Positions 1 to 7,238 of a stretch of 64,000 nt of DNA are shown here, one piece after another. The stretch lies in NCBI RefSeq assembly GCF_900172265.1, contig NZ_FWFK01000001.1, positions 124,001 to 188,000 of the forward strand, read 5' to 3'. Positions within the stretch are counted from its first letter, which is position 1; the number at the start of each line of letters is the position of its first letter. A program made the position numbers and the translations under genes. The notes beneath the pieces are model-generated. The model had not been told where the DNA came from and searched no databases. It was given only the letters and a program-made list of their open reading frames with translations. The stretch comes from Roseivivax jejudonensis. GTDB taxonomy: Bacteria > Pseudomonadota > Alphaproteobacteria > Rhodobacterales > Rhodobacteraceae.

Positions 1-1
1 C

Positions 2-271
2 ATCTACGTGATGATGCTCAGCGCGACCCTGTCGATGTGGTCCGAACGGTTGTTCCCGGCCATCCCCTCGCTGAGCTTCACCGCCGCGCTCCTGGTCACG
101 GCTCTCGGCAATGTCGGAGGCCCTGCCATTGCCGGCATTGCGGCCGACAGCTTCGGCGCGGTGCCCATGTTCGCCGCGACCGCCGCCGTCGCGCTGGCGA
201 CGGCGCTGGTGCTGAAGCCCGGCATACTCCGGGAACGCCCGGAACCAGAGCCCAAGCCCGCCGCAGCCTGA
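2..271 (+). CDS. MFS transporter, C-terminal fragment
   Basis: The reading frame is open from the window edge, so the start lies outside. The roughly 90 visible residues hold hydrophobic, Ala/Gly/Val-rich stretches that look like the last two or three membrane helices of a major facilitator superfamily permease, including a GNVGGPAIAG segment typical of the C-terminal half. A short charged and proline-rich cytoplasmic tail follows (PEPEPKPAAA). The substrate cannot be told from this piece. It ends about 200 bases before tRNA-Cys. The family call rests on the hydrophobic pattern only, so it is moderate. Confidence 0.6.
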   Translation: MYVMMLSATLSMWSERLFPAIPSLSFTAALLVTALGNVGGPAIAGIAADSFGAVPMFAATAAVALATALVLKPGILRERPEPEPKPAAA

Positions 272-474
272 GGAACCGGCGCGGCCGAGTATGGATTTTC
301 GGTCATTCAAGGCAGGCGCGGCGGCAAGGTCCGCCTCGCGCGGTGCGCGCGTTTCTGCGCCCGCCGCAATTCACCCGGCGAAGCTCCCGCGCGAGACGCG
401 GGCGCCGCACGCGCGTGCGACGCCGATCACCTCTTGCGGCGAGGAAATCAAACGTCTAGGTCATGCAGCACTCT

Positions 475-548
475 GGCGAGTTGGCGGAGTGGTTACGCAG
501 CGGATTGCAAATCCGTGTACACCGGTTCGATTCCGGTACTCGCCTCCA
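475..548 (+). tRNA. tRNA-Cys (anticodon GCA)
   Basis: The acceptor stem GGCGAGT (475-481) pairs with ACTCGCC (538-544). The anticodon loop TTGCAAA places GCA at 507-509, the T arm contains GGTTCGATTCC, and the CCA end is encoded at 546-548. It is the attachment target of the element that follows: its last 14 bases plus two more are repeated at 11370-11385, so the tRNA stays intact after integration. Confidence 0.96.
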
Positions 549-550
549 TT
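535..550 (+). repeat. attL, direct repeat of the tRNA-Cys 3' end
   Basis: GGTACTCGCCTCCATT is identical to 11370-11385. It overlaps the tRNA-Cys 3' end and marks the left border of the integrated element, whose integrase gene sits at the opposite border. Confidence 0.93.
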
Positions 551-563
551 TTACCAGTAAAAT
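548..563. repeat. Inverted repeat at the left attachment junction
   Basis: ATTTTAC and GTAAAAT (7-bp arms, 2-nt centre) start at the last base of tRNA-Cys and lie just inside attL. They could be an integrase or excisionase site. The arms are A+T-rich, so the symmetry is suggestive only. Confidence 0.4.
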
Positions 564-899
564 CAACACCATGCGAGCGCAGGCCCCTCTATGGGTGCCG
601 CCACGAAGCGTTTTCTGAATACCTCGCTTCAAGGCTTTTCGCACCCTCTTAGACTCAGAAGGGGGTTTCTCTCAGGGGCGTTTTCAGGTTATTTAGCGTC
701 AGGCTGCCCGCTCGCCGAAGAGCGGGGTTAAACGGCCTTTGTGCAAGCATCGCAATCGCCGGGGTCGATGCCCGGTTCGTCAGGCTTCCACGCAGCCGCC
801 CGGAAATCGGCAACCTCCGAGCAATGACGATCTCTTCAACGCAGCAAGCGTCGAGGGATCGTGTGCGCACTCCCTCGACCGTTTCGAGAGGAGGCCGTG
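549..899. other. Noncoding left end of the satellite
   Basis: About 350 bases separate tRNA-Cys from the first satellite gene. Frames here have no credible start or family resemblance. Visible structure is the junction inverted repeat at 548-563 and the strong inverted repeat at 851-878 before the AlpA-like gene. It probably holds integrase arm sites and the promoter of the rightward replication genes. Confidence 0.5.
851..878. promoter_or_regulatory. Nested palindrome before the AlpA-like gene
   Basis: TCGAGGGA (851-858) and TCCCTCGA (871-878) are perfect 8-bp arms. The spacer contains the perfect palindrome GTGCGCAC (863-870). The structure ends 22 bases before the start codon at 900, a fitting place for an operator controlling the first satellite operon, perhaps autoregulated by the AlpA-like protein. 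Confidence 0.5.
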
Positions 900-1193
900 A
901 TGCCCCGTCAAGAAGTCGAGCCCGCCCGCTCCTACAACACCGCGCCGGTGAACAGCGCCCGCGCGCGCTCCGATTGGAACACCATGCCCGATTATGACCG
1001 CCTTCCGATGTGGTCGCTGATCGGTGTTTCGGAGGTCTCAATCCTTACCGGCCTATCCCGTACGGCGCTCGATGCGCGCCTTGCGGAAGGCACCTTCCCC
1101 GCTCCCTCCAAGCACGGGAAGAACCGCGTTTGGTCGCTCCAGCAGGTTCGCAATTGGTGCGTCTCCGTCACGGAGGGCGCTCTCAATGGATAA
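900..1193 (+). CDS. AlpA-like helix-turn-helix regulator
   Basis: A 97-residue protein. After a 35-residue polar N-terminus comes a MerR/AlpA-type winged helix (about residues 40-88): IGVSEVSILTGLSRTAL forms the helix-turn-helix, and RVWSLQQVRNW is the wing and helix that usually closes this fold. AlpA-type proteins in P4-like satellites control the integrase/excisionase and early genes. A longer in-frame start at 861 is less likely, because an AGAGGAGG ribosome site sits six bases before the ATG at 900. The last eight bases overlap the next gene (ATGGATAA). The target could be the palindrome just upstream or the shared 14-bp site; neither is shown here. Confidence 0.7.
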   Translation: MPRQEVEPARSYNTAPVNSARARSDWNTMPDYDRLPMWSLIGVSEVSILTGLSRTALDARLAEGTFPAPSKHGKNRVWSLQQVRNWCVSVTEGALNG

Positions 1194-1641
1194 GCAGGTT
1201 ATCGAGCGCAAGACCTCGGTCGAGAAGATGATCGAGGACGCCAACCGGCATTCGCGGCGCCAACAGAGCGCGGAAAAGATTGTTCGCCAAGCTGACAAGC
1301 TGCGACGGGAGACGGCGCAGGACGGCCATGACCCCCGCTTCCCGGAGGGATGGGGCGAGCCGCTGGCCAAGTTCTTCGTCACCTATCGCTTCACAGAGAA
1401 CGGGACGGAAGAGACCGTCCACCCCGTTCGCCCGTCGACCGATCAGTATCTCACAGTCTACCGCTTCGGCGGGTTCGAGGCCACGGCGACCTTCGACAGA
1501 TACTACTTCGGCCCCCACGAAGATCTGAACTGGGAGAGGACGCCGCCGCCTTCCGGCGCTTGGAAAGAAGCCGGGCCGACTGAGAACCGCTCTACGCTCT
1601 GGACGCGTACCCGTTCGACCGGAGGGCAGCGCGATGACTGA
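1186..1641 (+). CDS. Satellite protein of unknown function, 151 aa
   Basis: The start at 1186 overlaps the stop of the AlpA-like gene (ATGGATAA) and has GGAGGG a few bases upstream. Residues 1-45 are charged and probably helical (many Lys, Arg, Glu). The rest is a compact, aromatic-rich segment (FFVTYRF, YLTVYRFGGFEAT, FDRYYFG) that reads like beta strands of a small alpha+beta domain. No family is recognised. It sits between the regulator and the primase and overlaps the primase start by eight bases, so it is translated with the replication gene. A role in replication or its control is a guess from position. Confidence 0.6.
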   Translation: MDKQVIERKTSVEKMIEDANRHSRRQQSAEKIVRQADKLRRETAQDGHDPRFPEGWGEPLAKFFVTYRFTENGTEETVHPVRPSTDQYLTVYRFGGFEATATFDRYYFGPHEDLNWERTPPPSGAWKEAGPTENRSTLWTRTRSTGGQRDD

Positions 1642-3739
1642 CCGCTCGGACCATCGAAACAAAACCGCCCCCAGCGAGGGACCGGGGGCGGGCGAATTTC
1701 ACAACAGCAAGGAGGGGGCTATGCCCCTTGATAGTATCGCTGAAAATGCTGACGGTGGAAAGGTTTATCAGCCTTCAGCCAATCGCGGCAGCGGTAATAG
1801 TGGCGATGTCGACCGCCCGCGCTGGAACTTCCAGACCGAGCTAATTCGACAGCACGACTATCACCACGCCGATGGGACTTATGCCTTCACGACCCAGAAA
1901 GGCCGCAACGGTAGTGGCGAGCAGGTGTGGCGCACGATCCGCAAGAACATGCTCCACCCGAAAGAGCGCTTCGAGCTGGAGGAGAAGCGCGAAGAGTTTC
2001 CCGGCATCGGGGATGAGGATTGGCTTCTCTATCGCCTGCCGGAACTTGTAGAGGCGCGTCAGCAGCCCGATCCGCTCGCCTTGGTCGTTGAGGGCGAGAA
2101 GGACGTGGAGACGGCTCGCGACTTGGGCTTCCCGGCGACGTGCAATCCGTGTGGCGCGCTAAAGTGGCGGCACGAGTTCTCGGAACACCTGCGCGGCTTC
2201 CGCGTGGCGGTCATCCCGGACAACGACGAACGCGGACGCCAGCACGCCGATATGGTTGCGCGCTCCATCGAGGACGCGGCCCACTTGGTCAAGGTCGTCG
2301 AGTTGCCCGGCGCGCAGTCGAAAGGCGACCTGAGCGATTGGGTGGCGAAGCGGCGCGAGAACGGCGAGAGCGACGAAAGCATCAAAGCCGCGCTCAACGA
2401 GTTGATCGAGCACGCTCCGGAGGCTGATCCGCCGAAGCGCAAGAAGGCTCTCGCGCCGAACGTGGATAACGTCGCGCGCGTCATGGAGGACTCACCGGAT
2501 TGGAACCCAGACGGAGAGGCATTGATCGCGTACGACGAGTTCCGGGACGAGATGATGCTACTGCATCCCGTTCCCGGGTCCAGGACGCCCAGATCGACTT
2601 TTCGCCACCGCCAGTGGAGCGACGGCGACGACGTGGCCGCCCAGAGGTGGTTCAACCGCAACGGCTTTCCGCGCGTGGCGAAACTGACGGTTCATGATGC
2701 GGCGGTGAACGTCGCGCAGCAAAACATCATCTCGCCGGTGAAGCACTACCTCGAAGCCCTGACATGGGACGGCCAGAAGCGGCTCGACCGGTGGCTAATC
2801 GACCATTGCGGCGCTGACGTTGACGACGAAGAGGGCGACGCCCCCGGGGCCAAGGCCAAGTTCGTGTCGGAGGTCGGGCGCCGGTTTTTGATATCGGCGG
2901 TGGCGCGGGCCATGGAGCCGGGCTGCAAGGCCGATGCCTGCCTCGTGCTCGAAGGCGCGCAAGGTATCGGCAAGTCAACCGCACTACGCATCCTCGCGGA
3001 CGGGCGTGAGCAGCCCAGCGGGCACCGATCGTGGTTCAATGACTCGCTGCAACAGTTCGTGGGCAAAGACGCGCAGTCCGCTTTGCGCGGCAGTTGGATC
3101 GTGGAACTGGGCGAACTCTCCGCAATGAAGCGCGCCGAGGTTGAACACATTAAAGGCTACCTTTCCCGCCAAGTGGATCGCTATCGACCGGCCTACGGGC
3201 GTAGCGAAGTGGAGATGCCTCGGAGGTGCGTGTTCGCCGGATCGACCAACAAGAGCGACTACCTCAAAGACGAAACGGGCAACCGGCGGTTCTGGCCTGT
3301 CCGCGTCACGACCATCGACCTGAAGAGGCTTCTTGAGGACCGGAATCAGCTTTGGGCGGAGGCGATGCACGCGTTCAAGAAAGGCGAGCCGTGGCACCTG
3401 CGCGGCGACGCTGCCGCCTATCAAGTCCGCGCCGCAGAGCAACGCTCCGAGGAAGATCCATGGTCAACGGTTCTGGATTGCCTGAGCGACGTGAAGGAGG
3501 TCGCCACGAGCGACGTTCTCGAGTTGCTGGGGAAGCCGACCGGCGATCAGTCGAAGCAAGACCAAATGCGCGTCGGGGCGATGCTCCAGCGAGCGGGGTG
3601 GACGACCCGGGGGAAGTTCTCCAGCGGGCCTCGCCGACACTCGCGGAGGTACGTGAACCCCGATCCGGAAGCCAAGAAGGAGATGGATCGCGAGGTGGTT
3701 GAGGAAGCCAATAGAAGGGGCGGAAATGGACCGCTCTAG
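1634..3739 (+). CDS. Toprim primase / VapE-type replicative helicase
   Basis: A 701-residue replication protein. A Toprim domain (about 145-260) shows EGEKD at 153-157 and DNDERG at 196-201, the acidic metal-binding residues of primase Toprim folds. The C-terminal half is a virulence-associated-E (VapE) superfamily 3 helicase/ATPase: Walker A GAQGIGKST (441-449), an acidic Walker B around WIVELGEL, and the hallmark STNKSDYLKDETGNRRFWPV segment. Such proteins replicate satellites from their own origin; an iteron cluster lies just downstream. Two starts are credible: 1634, overlapping the previous stop with GGAGGG upstream, and 1721, behind a near-perfect AAGGAGG. Both forms may be made. The sequence appears complete. 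Confidence 0.85.
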   Translation: MTDRSDHRNKTAPSEGPGAGEFHNSKEGAMPLDSIAENADGGKVYQPSANRGSGNSGDVDRPRWNFQTELIRQHDYHHADGTYAFTTQKGRNGSGEQVWRTIRKNMLHPKERFELEEKREEFPGIGDEDWLLYRLPELVEARQQPDPLALVVEGEKDVETARDLGFPATCNPCGALKWRHEFSEHLRGFRVAVIPDNDERGRQHADMVARSIEDAAHLVKVVELPGAQSKGDLSDWVAKRRENGESDESIKAALNELIEHAPEADPPKRKKALAPNVDNVARVMEDSPDWNPDGEALIAYDEFRDEMMLLHPVPGSRTPRSTFRHRQWSDGDDVAAQRWFNRNGFPRVAKLTVHDAAVNVAQQNIISPVKHYLEALTWDGQKRLDRWLIDHCGADVDDEEGDAPGAKAKFVSEVGRRFLISAVARAMEPGCKADACLVLEGAQGIGKSTALRILADGREQPSGHRSWFNDSLQQFVGKDAQSALRGSWIVELGELSAMKRAEVEHIKGYLSRQVDRYRPAYGRSEVEMPRRCVFAGSTNKSDYLKDETGNRRFWPVRVTTIDLKRLLEDRNQLWAEAMHAFKKGEPWHLRGDAAAYQVRAAEQRSEEDPWSTVLDCLSDVKEVATSDVLELLGKPTGDQSKQDQMRVGAMLQRAGWTTRGKFSSGPRRHSRRYVNPDPEAKKEMDREVVEEANRRGGNGPL

Positions 3740-3760
3740 GCGAGCCGCCTTGGGGCGTCA

Positions 3761-3966
3761 GGCGGCGCGAAAATGGGGTCTAATTGAGACAACTTCTTTT
3801 CGGGCGCGCCGCCCGCGCCGCCTTTTCCTTGGCGTTTCACTGGCAGTCGGTAACAATATGTTATTACTAGTAATTCCTAGGATATGTCTATTAGGGCAGG
3901 CGGCGCGAATATGGGAGGCGGCGCGTTTTACGTGAAACGCGAGCTAGAGGCGGCGCGGGCGGCGCG
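3761..3966. other. Probable replication origin with seven 9-bp iterons
   Basis: GGCGGCGCG occurs forward at 3761, 3899, 3917, 3949 and 3958 and inverted (CGCGCCGCC) at 3805 and 3814: seven exact copies in 206 bases. The inverted pair and the forward cluster flank an A+T-rich stretch (about 3850-3893) suited to strand opening. The third forward copy overlaps a CGCGTTT/AAACGCG inverted repeat (3922-3941). Position directly after the primase-helicase gene, the iterons and the A+T-rich core match satellite and plasmid origins recognised by their own initiator. Nothing here encodes a credible protein. Confidence 0.7.
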
Positions 3967-4067
3967 GCGGCTCTCCTTCCTCCGTCCGGGGCCCCTCCGG
4001 CCCCCTCCCCGCGACAGAGCTGATCGGGGTCTGAGGGTCCGGGCTTTCAAGACTTCTGCGGCGAATT

Positions 4068-4093
4068 GGCAAAAGAAGGGCATTTCTTTTGCC
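4068..4093. terminator. Strong hairpin between origin and packaging genes
   Basis: GGCAAAAGAA (4068-4077) and TTCTTTTGCC (4084-4093) form a perfect 10-bp stem around GGGCAT. No T-run follows, so it is not a standard intrinsic terminator. It could end transcription from the primase gene with help, mark a packaging site, or be a single-strand initiation hairpin. Confidence 0.4.
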
Positions 4094-4114
4094 CCCTACC
4101 CCGAAATCGCCCAC

Positions 4115-4133
4115 GGAGGACCAACCATCCTCC
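4115..4133. repeat. GGAGGA / TCCTCC inverted repeat
   Basis: Six-base arms at 4115-4120 and 4128-4133 enclose seven bases (CCAACCA). It lies between the larger hairpin and the A+T-rich promoter stretch. The purpose is unknown; low information content makes chance possible. Confidence 0.3.
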
Positions 4134-4208
4134 ATATTGTGGGTAAAGTACTTTTAGATACCATATATATACGTTAGCGTTCGGAGTCAGGATCCGCGCA
4201 AACACCCG

Positions 4209-4222
4209 ATAGGACCCCCTAT
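4209..4222. promoter_or_regulatory. Shared 14-bp operator-like site (copy 1, packaging genes)
   Basis: ATAGGACCCCCTAT is identical to 11263-11276 before the integrase. ATAGG and CCTAT are inverted arms around ACCC. This copy ends 37 bases before the start of the terminase gene at 4260. An identical pair of sites before two oppositely oriented satellite operons suggests one regulator, from the satellite or from a helper phage, acts on both. Confidence 0.55.
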
Positions 4223-4259
4223 TTGTGAGCTAGTGTGGCCCAGAAGTCGGAGGAGTGTA

Positions 4260-4646
4260 ATGCCAAAGCCCAGCGTGCCCGAGAAGTTCCGCCCCGGATA
4301 TATCGGGGAGATGGACCGCCGCACGAAGCTGGGCGCGATTATGCAGGCCCGGTGGCAGGAGGTCACGGAAGACCTCGGCGGACCGGACCGGCTTTCCTAC
4401 GCGCAACGCTCGCTGATCGAGCGGGCGCTCTGGCTCGAATACTGGCTACAGGCACAAGAGGCGTCCTTGGGTGAAGGGCGCATTCAGGACTTCGACCCGG
4501 GCCAATGGGTGCAGGCCGCCAATTCGCTGCAAGGCATCTTCTCGCGCCTCGGGCTTGAGCGCCGTTCGCGCGACGTGAAGGACATTACCGACTACCTCGA
4601 CAGCAAGGCGCGGCGCGGACGGTCGCAGAAGGTCGCTCATGGCTGA
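4260..4646 (+). CDS. Candidate terminase small subunit
   Basis: A 128-residue helical protein (EMDRRTKLGAIMQARW, SYAQRSLIERALWLEYWL) with a basic C-terminus (SKARRGRSQK). The start at 4260 has GGAGGA five bases upstream, which rules out the earlier GTG at 4233. It overlaps the large-terminase start by eight bases (ATGGCTGA). Position and size fit a terminase small subunit that recognises the satellite packaging site, but I see no diagnostic motif, so the call leans on context. If right, it would give the satellite its own DNA recognition on top of its own motor. Confidence 0.55.
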   Translation: MPKPSVPEKFRPGYIGEMDRRTKLGAIMQARWQEVTEDLGGPDRLSYAQRSLIERALWLEYWLQAQEASLGEGRIQDFDPGQWVQAANSLQGIFSRLGLERRSRDVKDITDYLDSKARRGRSQKVAHG

Positions 4647-6102
4647 GCCGTCGGTCACGATTGTCGAGGCGATGAGCGACCCAGAGTTGTTCGGCGACAC
4701 CTTCGGGGGCGATAGCTGGGAGGCGTGGAGAGCGCTGCTTGGAGCGTTCTACGGCCTTCCCGTTTCCGCCCGCTCCGAAAAGACCGTCGAGGCCCTTACG
4801 GCGCGCTCCGTGGGCGCCTGTGGCTCCTTCCGCGAGTTGTGGATGGCGATCGGGCGGCGCGGCGGAAAGAGCCACGTGGCGGCGCTCATCGCGACCTATG
4901 AGGCCGTGTTCCGGGACCACCGCCCTAAGCTCTCGCCGGGGGAGTGGGCCACCGTCGCGCTGATCGCGGCGGACCGAGCGCAGGCGCGCACGCTGTTCCG
5001 CTACATCCGGGCGATGTTCGCTCATCCTTTGCTCGCGCCGCTCGTGTTGCGCGAGACCTCGGACAGCTTGGAGCTACGCAACCGGACTGCGATCGAGGTC
5101 CACACGGCCAGCTTCCGAAAAGTCAGGGGCTACACTCTGGCGGCAGTCATCGCGGACGAAATCGCGTTCTGGCAAGTCGAAGGCGCCAGCCCGGACCGCG
5201 AGATCATCACCGCGCTTCGACCCGCGCTCGCGACGCTAGACGGCAAGCTTGTGGCGCTCTCCTCGCCCTACGCGAAGCGCGGGGTATTGTGGGGCGCCTT
5301 CAAGCGCCACCACGGCTCAAACAGCGAGCGGGTCTTGGTCGCGCAGGCGCCGTCACGGACGATGAACCCTACGCTGCCTCAATCTGCCATCGACGACGCC
5401 ATGGCCGAAGACCCGGAAGCGGCGCGGGCGGAGTATCTCGCCGAGTTCCGCACGGACATATCCTCGCTGATCGACCCGGGGCTGGTGGCCGATTGCTCGC
5501 GCCCCAAGCCGCGCGACCTGCCGCCTACGACGGGCGTCCAATACGTCGCCTTCGTGGACCCGGCGGGCGGCGGGGGAGACGAGTTCACTTTGGCGATCGG
5601 CCACCGGGAGGACGACGCGGTGGTGGTGGACCTATCGACCGGGCTCAAGGGCTCGCCAGCCGCGATCGTTGAGGAATACGCGCGCACATTGGGCCGCTAC
5701 GGCGTCCGCCGCGTCGTGGGCGACAGGTACGCGGGCCGCTGGCCGCGAGACGAGTTCGCGAAGCACGGCATCCAGTATGACGTATCGGACCTCGACCGTA
5801 GCGGGCTGTATCTGGAAATGCTCGCGGCGCTCAATTCCGGGCAGGTGGAGCTACCGCCCTGCGAAGTGCTGTCTCGGCAATTGATCGGGTTGGAGCGCCG
5901 AACGAGCCGCAGCGGACGCGATCAGATCGACCATGGGCCCGGAGGCCACGACGACCGCGCCAATGCGGTCGCAGGACTTGTCGCCAACATCGGGCGGCGC
6001 AAGGCGCTCTCGGGAATACTCCTGAAGGCGCGGAACCGGGCCGGGAAACCGGCTGCCCCTCAACCGCAAGAGAGAGGAATGAGATGGAACGAGTGTTTGT
6101 GA
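4639..6102 (+). CDS. Phage-type terminase large subunit
   Basis: A 487-residue DNA-packaging motor and nuclease. The ATPase half has Walker A GRRGGKS (near residue 75), Walker B as hydrophobic residues then ADE (AAVIADEIAFW), and the coupling motif ALSSP. The RNase-H-like nuclease half shows an acidic first strand (FVDPAGGGGDEF), a second acidic position (VVGDRYAG) and the closing HGPGGHDDRANA. All catalytic positions expected of the family are present, so it should be active. Terminases work on a portal, and none is encoded in this element, so it must dock on a helper-phage portal. The next gene starts inside its last 19 bases. Confidence 0.88.
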   Translation: MAEPSVTIVEAMSDPELFGDTFGGDSWEAWRALLGAFYGLPVSARSEKTVEALTARSVGACGSFRELWMAIGRRGGKSHVAALIATYEAVFRDHRPKLSPGEWATVALIAADRAQARTLFRYIRAMFAHPLLAPLVLRETSDSLELRNRTAIEVHTASFRKVRGYTLAAVIADEIAFWQVEGASPDREIITALRPALATLDGKLVALSSPYAKRGVLWGAFKRHHGSNSERVLVAQAPSRTMNPTLPQSAIDDAMAEDPEAARAEYLAEFRTDISSLIDPGLVADCSRPKPRDLPPTTGVQYVAFVDPAGGGGDEFTLAIGHREDDAVVVDLSTGLKGSPAAIVEEYARTLGRYGVRRVVGDRYAGRWPRDEFAKHGIQYDVSDLDRSGLYLEMLAALNSGQVELPPCEVLSRQLIGLERRTSRSGRDQIDHGPGGHDDRANAVAGLVANIGRRKALSGILLKARNRAGKPAAPQPQERGMRWNECL

Positions 6103-6341
6103 CGACGACTGCCGTGCCGATCGACGGCGCGCAGAGGGTCAACGCAGAGCGAACAGAGGCTGAGCCCTCCTACTCGCTGGCCGAGGACTGGGAGCGGGAA
6201 ACCGTCACGAACGACGCGGGTTCGCTAGCCGAGGACTGGGAAGGAGAGCCGGAGCGCACCTGGTCGCCCGATGACGTCCGCGTCCCTTGGGCCAACGGCG
6301 CGAGCGACTACACGCTGGCCGAAGACTGGGAGAAAGAATGA
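6084..6341 (+). CDS. Small protein with three LAEDWE motifs
   Basis: An 85-residue acidic protein built around three copies of (S/T)LAEDWE, at residues 31-37, 47-53 and 77-83; the last is two residues from the C-terminus. Between them the sequence is low in hydrophobics and likely disordered. The start has AGAGAGG six bases upstream and lies within the terminase gene; the stop overlaps the next start (ATGA). No family is recognised. Repeated short amphipathic acidic motifs in a flexible chain usually bind several copies of one partner, and here the packaging context suggests a terminase, portal or capsid protein. That is inference. Confidence 0.7.
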   Translation: MERVFVTTTAVPIDGAQRVNAERTEAEPSYSLAEDWERETVTNDAGSLAEDWEGEPERTWSPDDVRVPWANGASDYTLAEDWEKE

Positions 6342-7021
6342 TGAGTGCCGCCGAGAAATCCAAGACCAAGCCGGATCTGACGATGGTTCGCGATCCCGCT
6401 TCCATCTGGCCCGATCCATTCGAGTGCCCGGACTACCCGCTGACGGTGGCCGGCGAGCGCCTGACGGGCGCTTACAGCCGGGCGCAAGCTGAGCAAAAAC
6501 TGCGGACGTTGTCGAAACAGATGAACGGCAATCACTCACTACATAAGCCGTCTGAGCATGAACGCTCCGCTGCACTGAGCACGCACTTCAAACAGCAACG
6601 CGGCCATGGCCCGGCCCGACCTCTGATGAATGCCCTCGGCTTCACTGACATGGCGCCAACGCAGCAGGGCAAGCTGATTGCTCAAGCCGTTCATCTGCGC
6701 GGGTACTTGAGGAAGCTGGAAGCGCGAGACGCCGAACGCGAGAAGGCCGCTCAGGAACGGCGTGAGCACAAAGCGCGATCCAAGCTGGAGCGCTATTCCT
6801 CGTATGTCGACGGGCTCGAAGCGGAGGCCGACGAGCTACTGGCGAGGGCGGAGCGCTACCGGCAGTTCCTCGCAGACAAGGCCGCGTACCACCGGGTAAT
6901 GGACCTGCGCACGGAGATCGACGCAACGCACCGGGAAGCAGCCACCGCTGCCGCGGAGCTAGGCGAGCCCTCGCCGGACAGGCCCGCGTGGATCGACAAG
7001 CTGACAGCGTTTGCCGACTAG
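6338..7021 (+). CDS. Satellite protein of unknown function, coiled coil, 228 aa
   Basis: The ATG at 6338 overlaps the preceding stop (ATGA), with a second ATG at 6341. The N-terminal part (1-100) is mixed. Residues about 110-200 are strongly charged and helical (RKLEARDAEREKAAQERREH, YVDGLEAEADELLARAERYR), reading as a long coiled coil. The last 25 residues are Pro-rich. No catalytic motif or signal peptide is seen. Its position after the terminase genes would suit a scaffold-like or particle-assembly modifier; that is position only. Confidence 0.6.
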   Translation: MMSAAEKSKTKPDLTMVRDPASIWPDPFECPDYPLTVAGERLTGAYSRAQAEQKLRTLSKQMNGNHSLHKPSEHERSAALSTHFKQQRGHGPARPLMNALGFTDMAPTQQGKLIAQAVHLRGYLRKLEARDAEREKAAQERREHKARSKLERYSSYVDGLEAEADELLARAERYRQFLADKAAYHRVMDLRTEIDATHREAATAAAELGEPSPDRPAWIDKLTAFAD

Positions 7022-7043
7022 CGCGAGACAAGGAGGCCCTGCG

Positions 7044-7238
7044 ATGGAAGAGAACGAGAGTGAGCCCCGGTACGCGCAGTTGCTAGCGCGTATCGAGCGG
7101 GCCGAGGCCGCGATCAAGGCGAAGCAGGAGAAGATCGACGCCATAGCGCGACGGTTGGACGGCCTTGGTACCGACAGATATCTGGCAGGCAGCGCTCAGT
7201 CAGGACGGATCTACCCAGAGACGACCGCAGCTCACTAA
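7044..7238 (+). CDS. Small coiled-coil protein, 64 aa
   Basis: The start at 7044 is set by AAGGAGG at 7030-7036, 22 bases after the previous stop. Residues 8-45 form a heptad-like helix (LLARIERAEAAIKAKQEKID), and the remaining tail is polar. It is the last gene of the rightward packaging operon. No family is recognised; it may pair with the longer coiled-coil protein before it. Confidence 0.6.
   Translation: MEENESEPRYAQLLARIERAEAAIKAKQEKIDAIARRLDGLGTDRYLAGSAQSGRIYPETTAAH

Larger units (their letters stand above)
3740..4259. other. 520-base noncoding region between replication and packaging genes
   Basis: It holds the iteron origin (3761-3966), a 10-bp-stem hairpin (4068-4093), a GGAGGA/TCCTCC repeat (4115-4133), an A+T-rich stretch likely to contain the packaging-operon promoter (about 4135-4176), and the 14-bp operator-like site at 4209-4222. 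A frame at 3884-4177 is rejected because it is made of the iterons. Confidence 0.6.

Noticed and set aside
1024-1185. N-terminal extension of the 151-aa satellite gene
   Set aside because: It reads inside the AlpA-like gene in another frame; GGAGGG and the ATGGATAA overlap support 1186.
3884-4177. 97-aa frame in the origin region
   Set aside because: Its first half is made of the iterons and its second half of the hairpin; no ribosome site.
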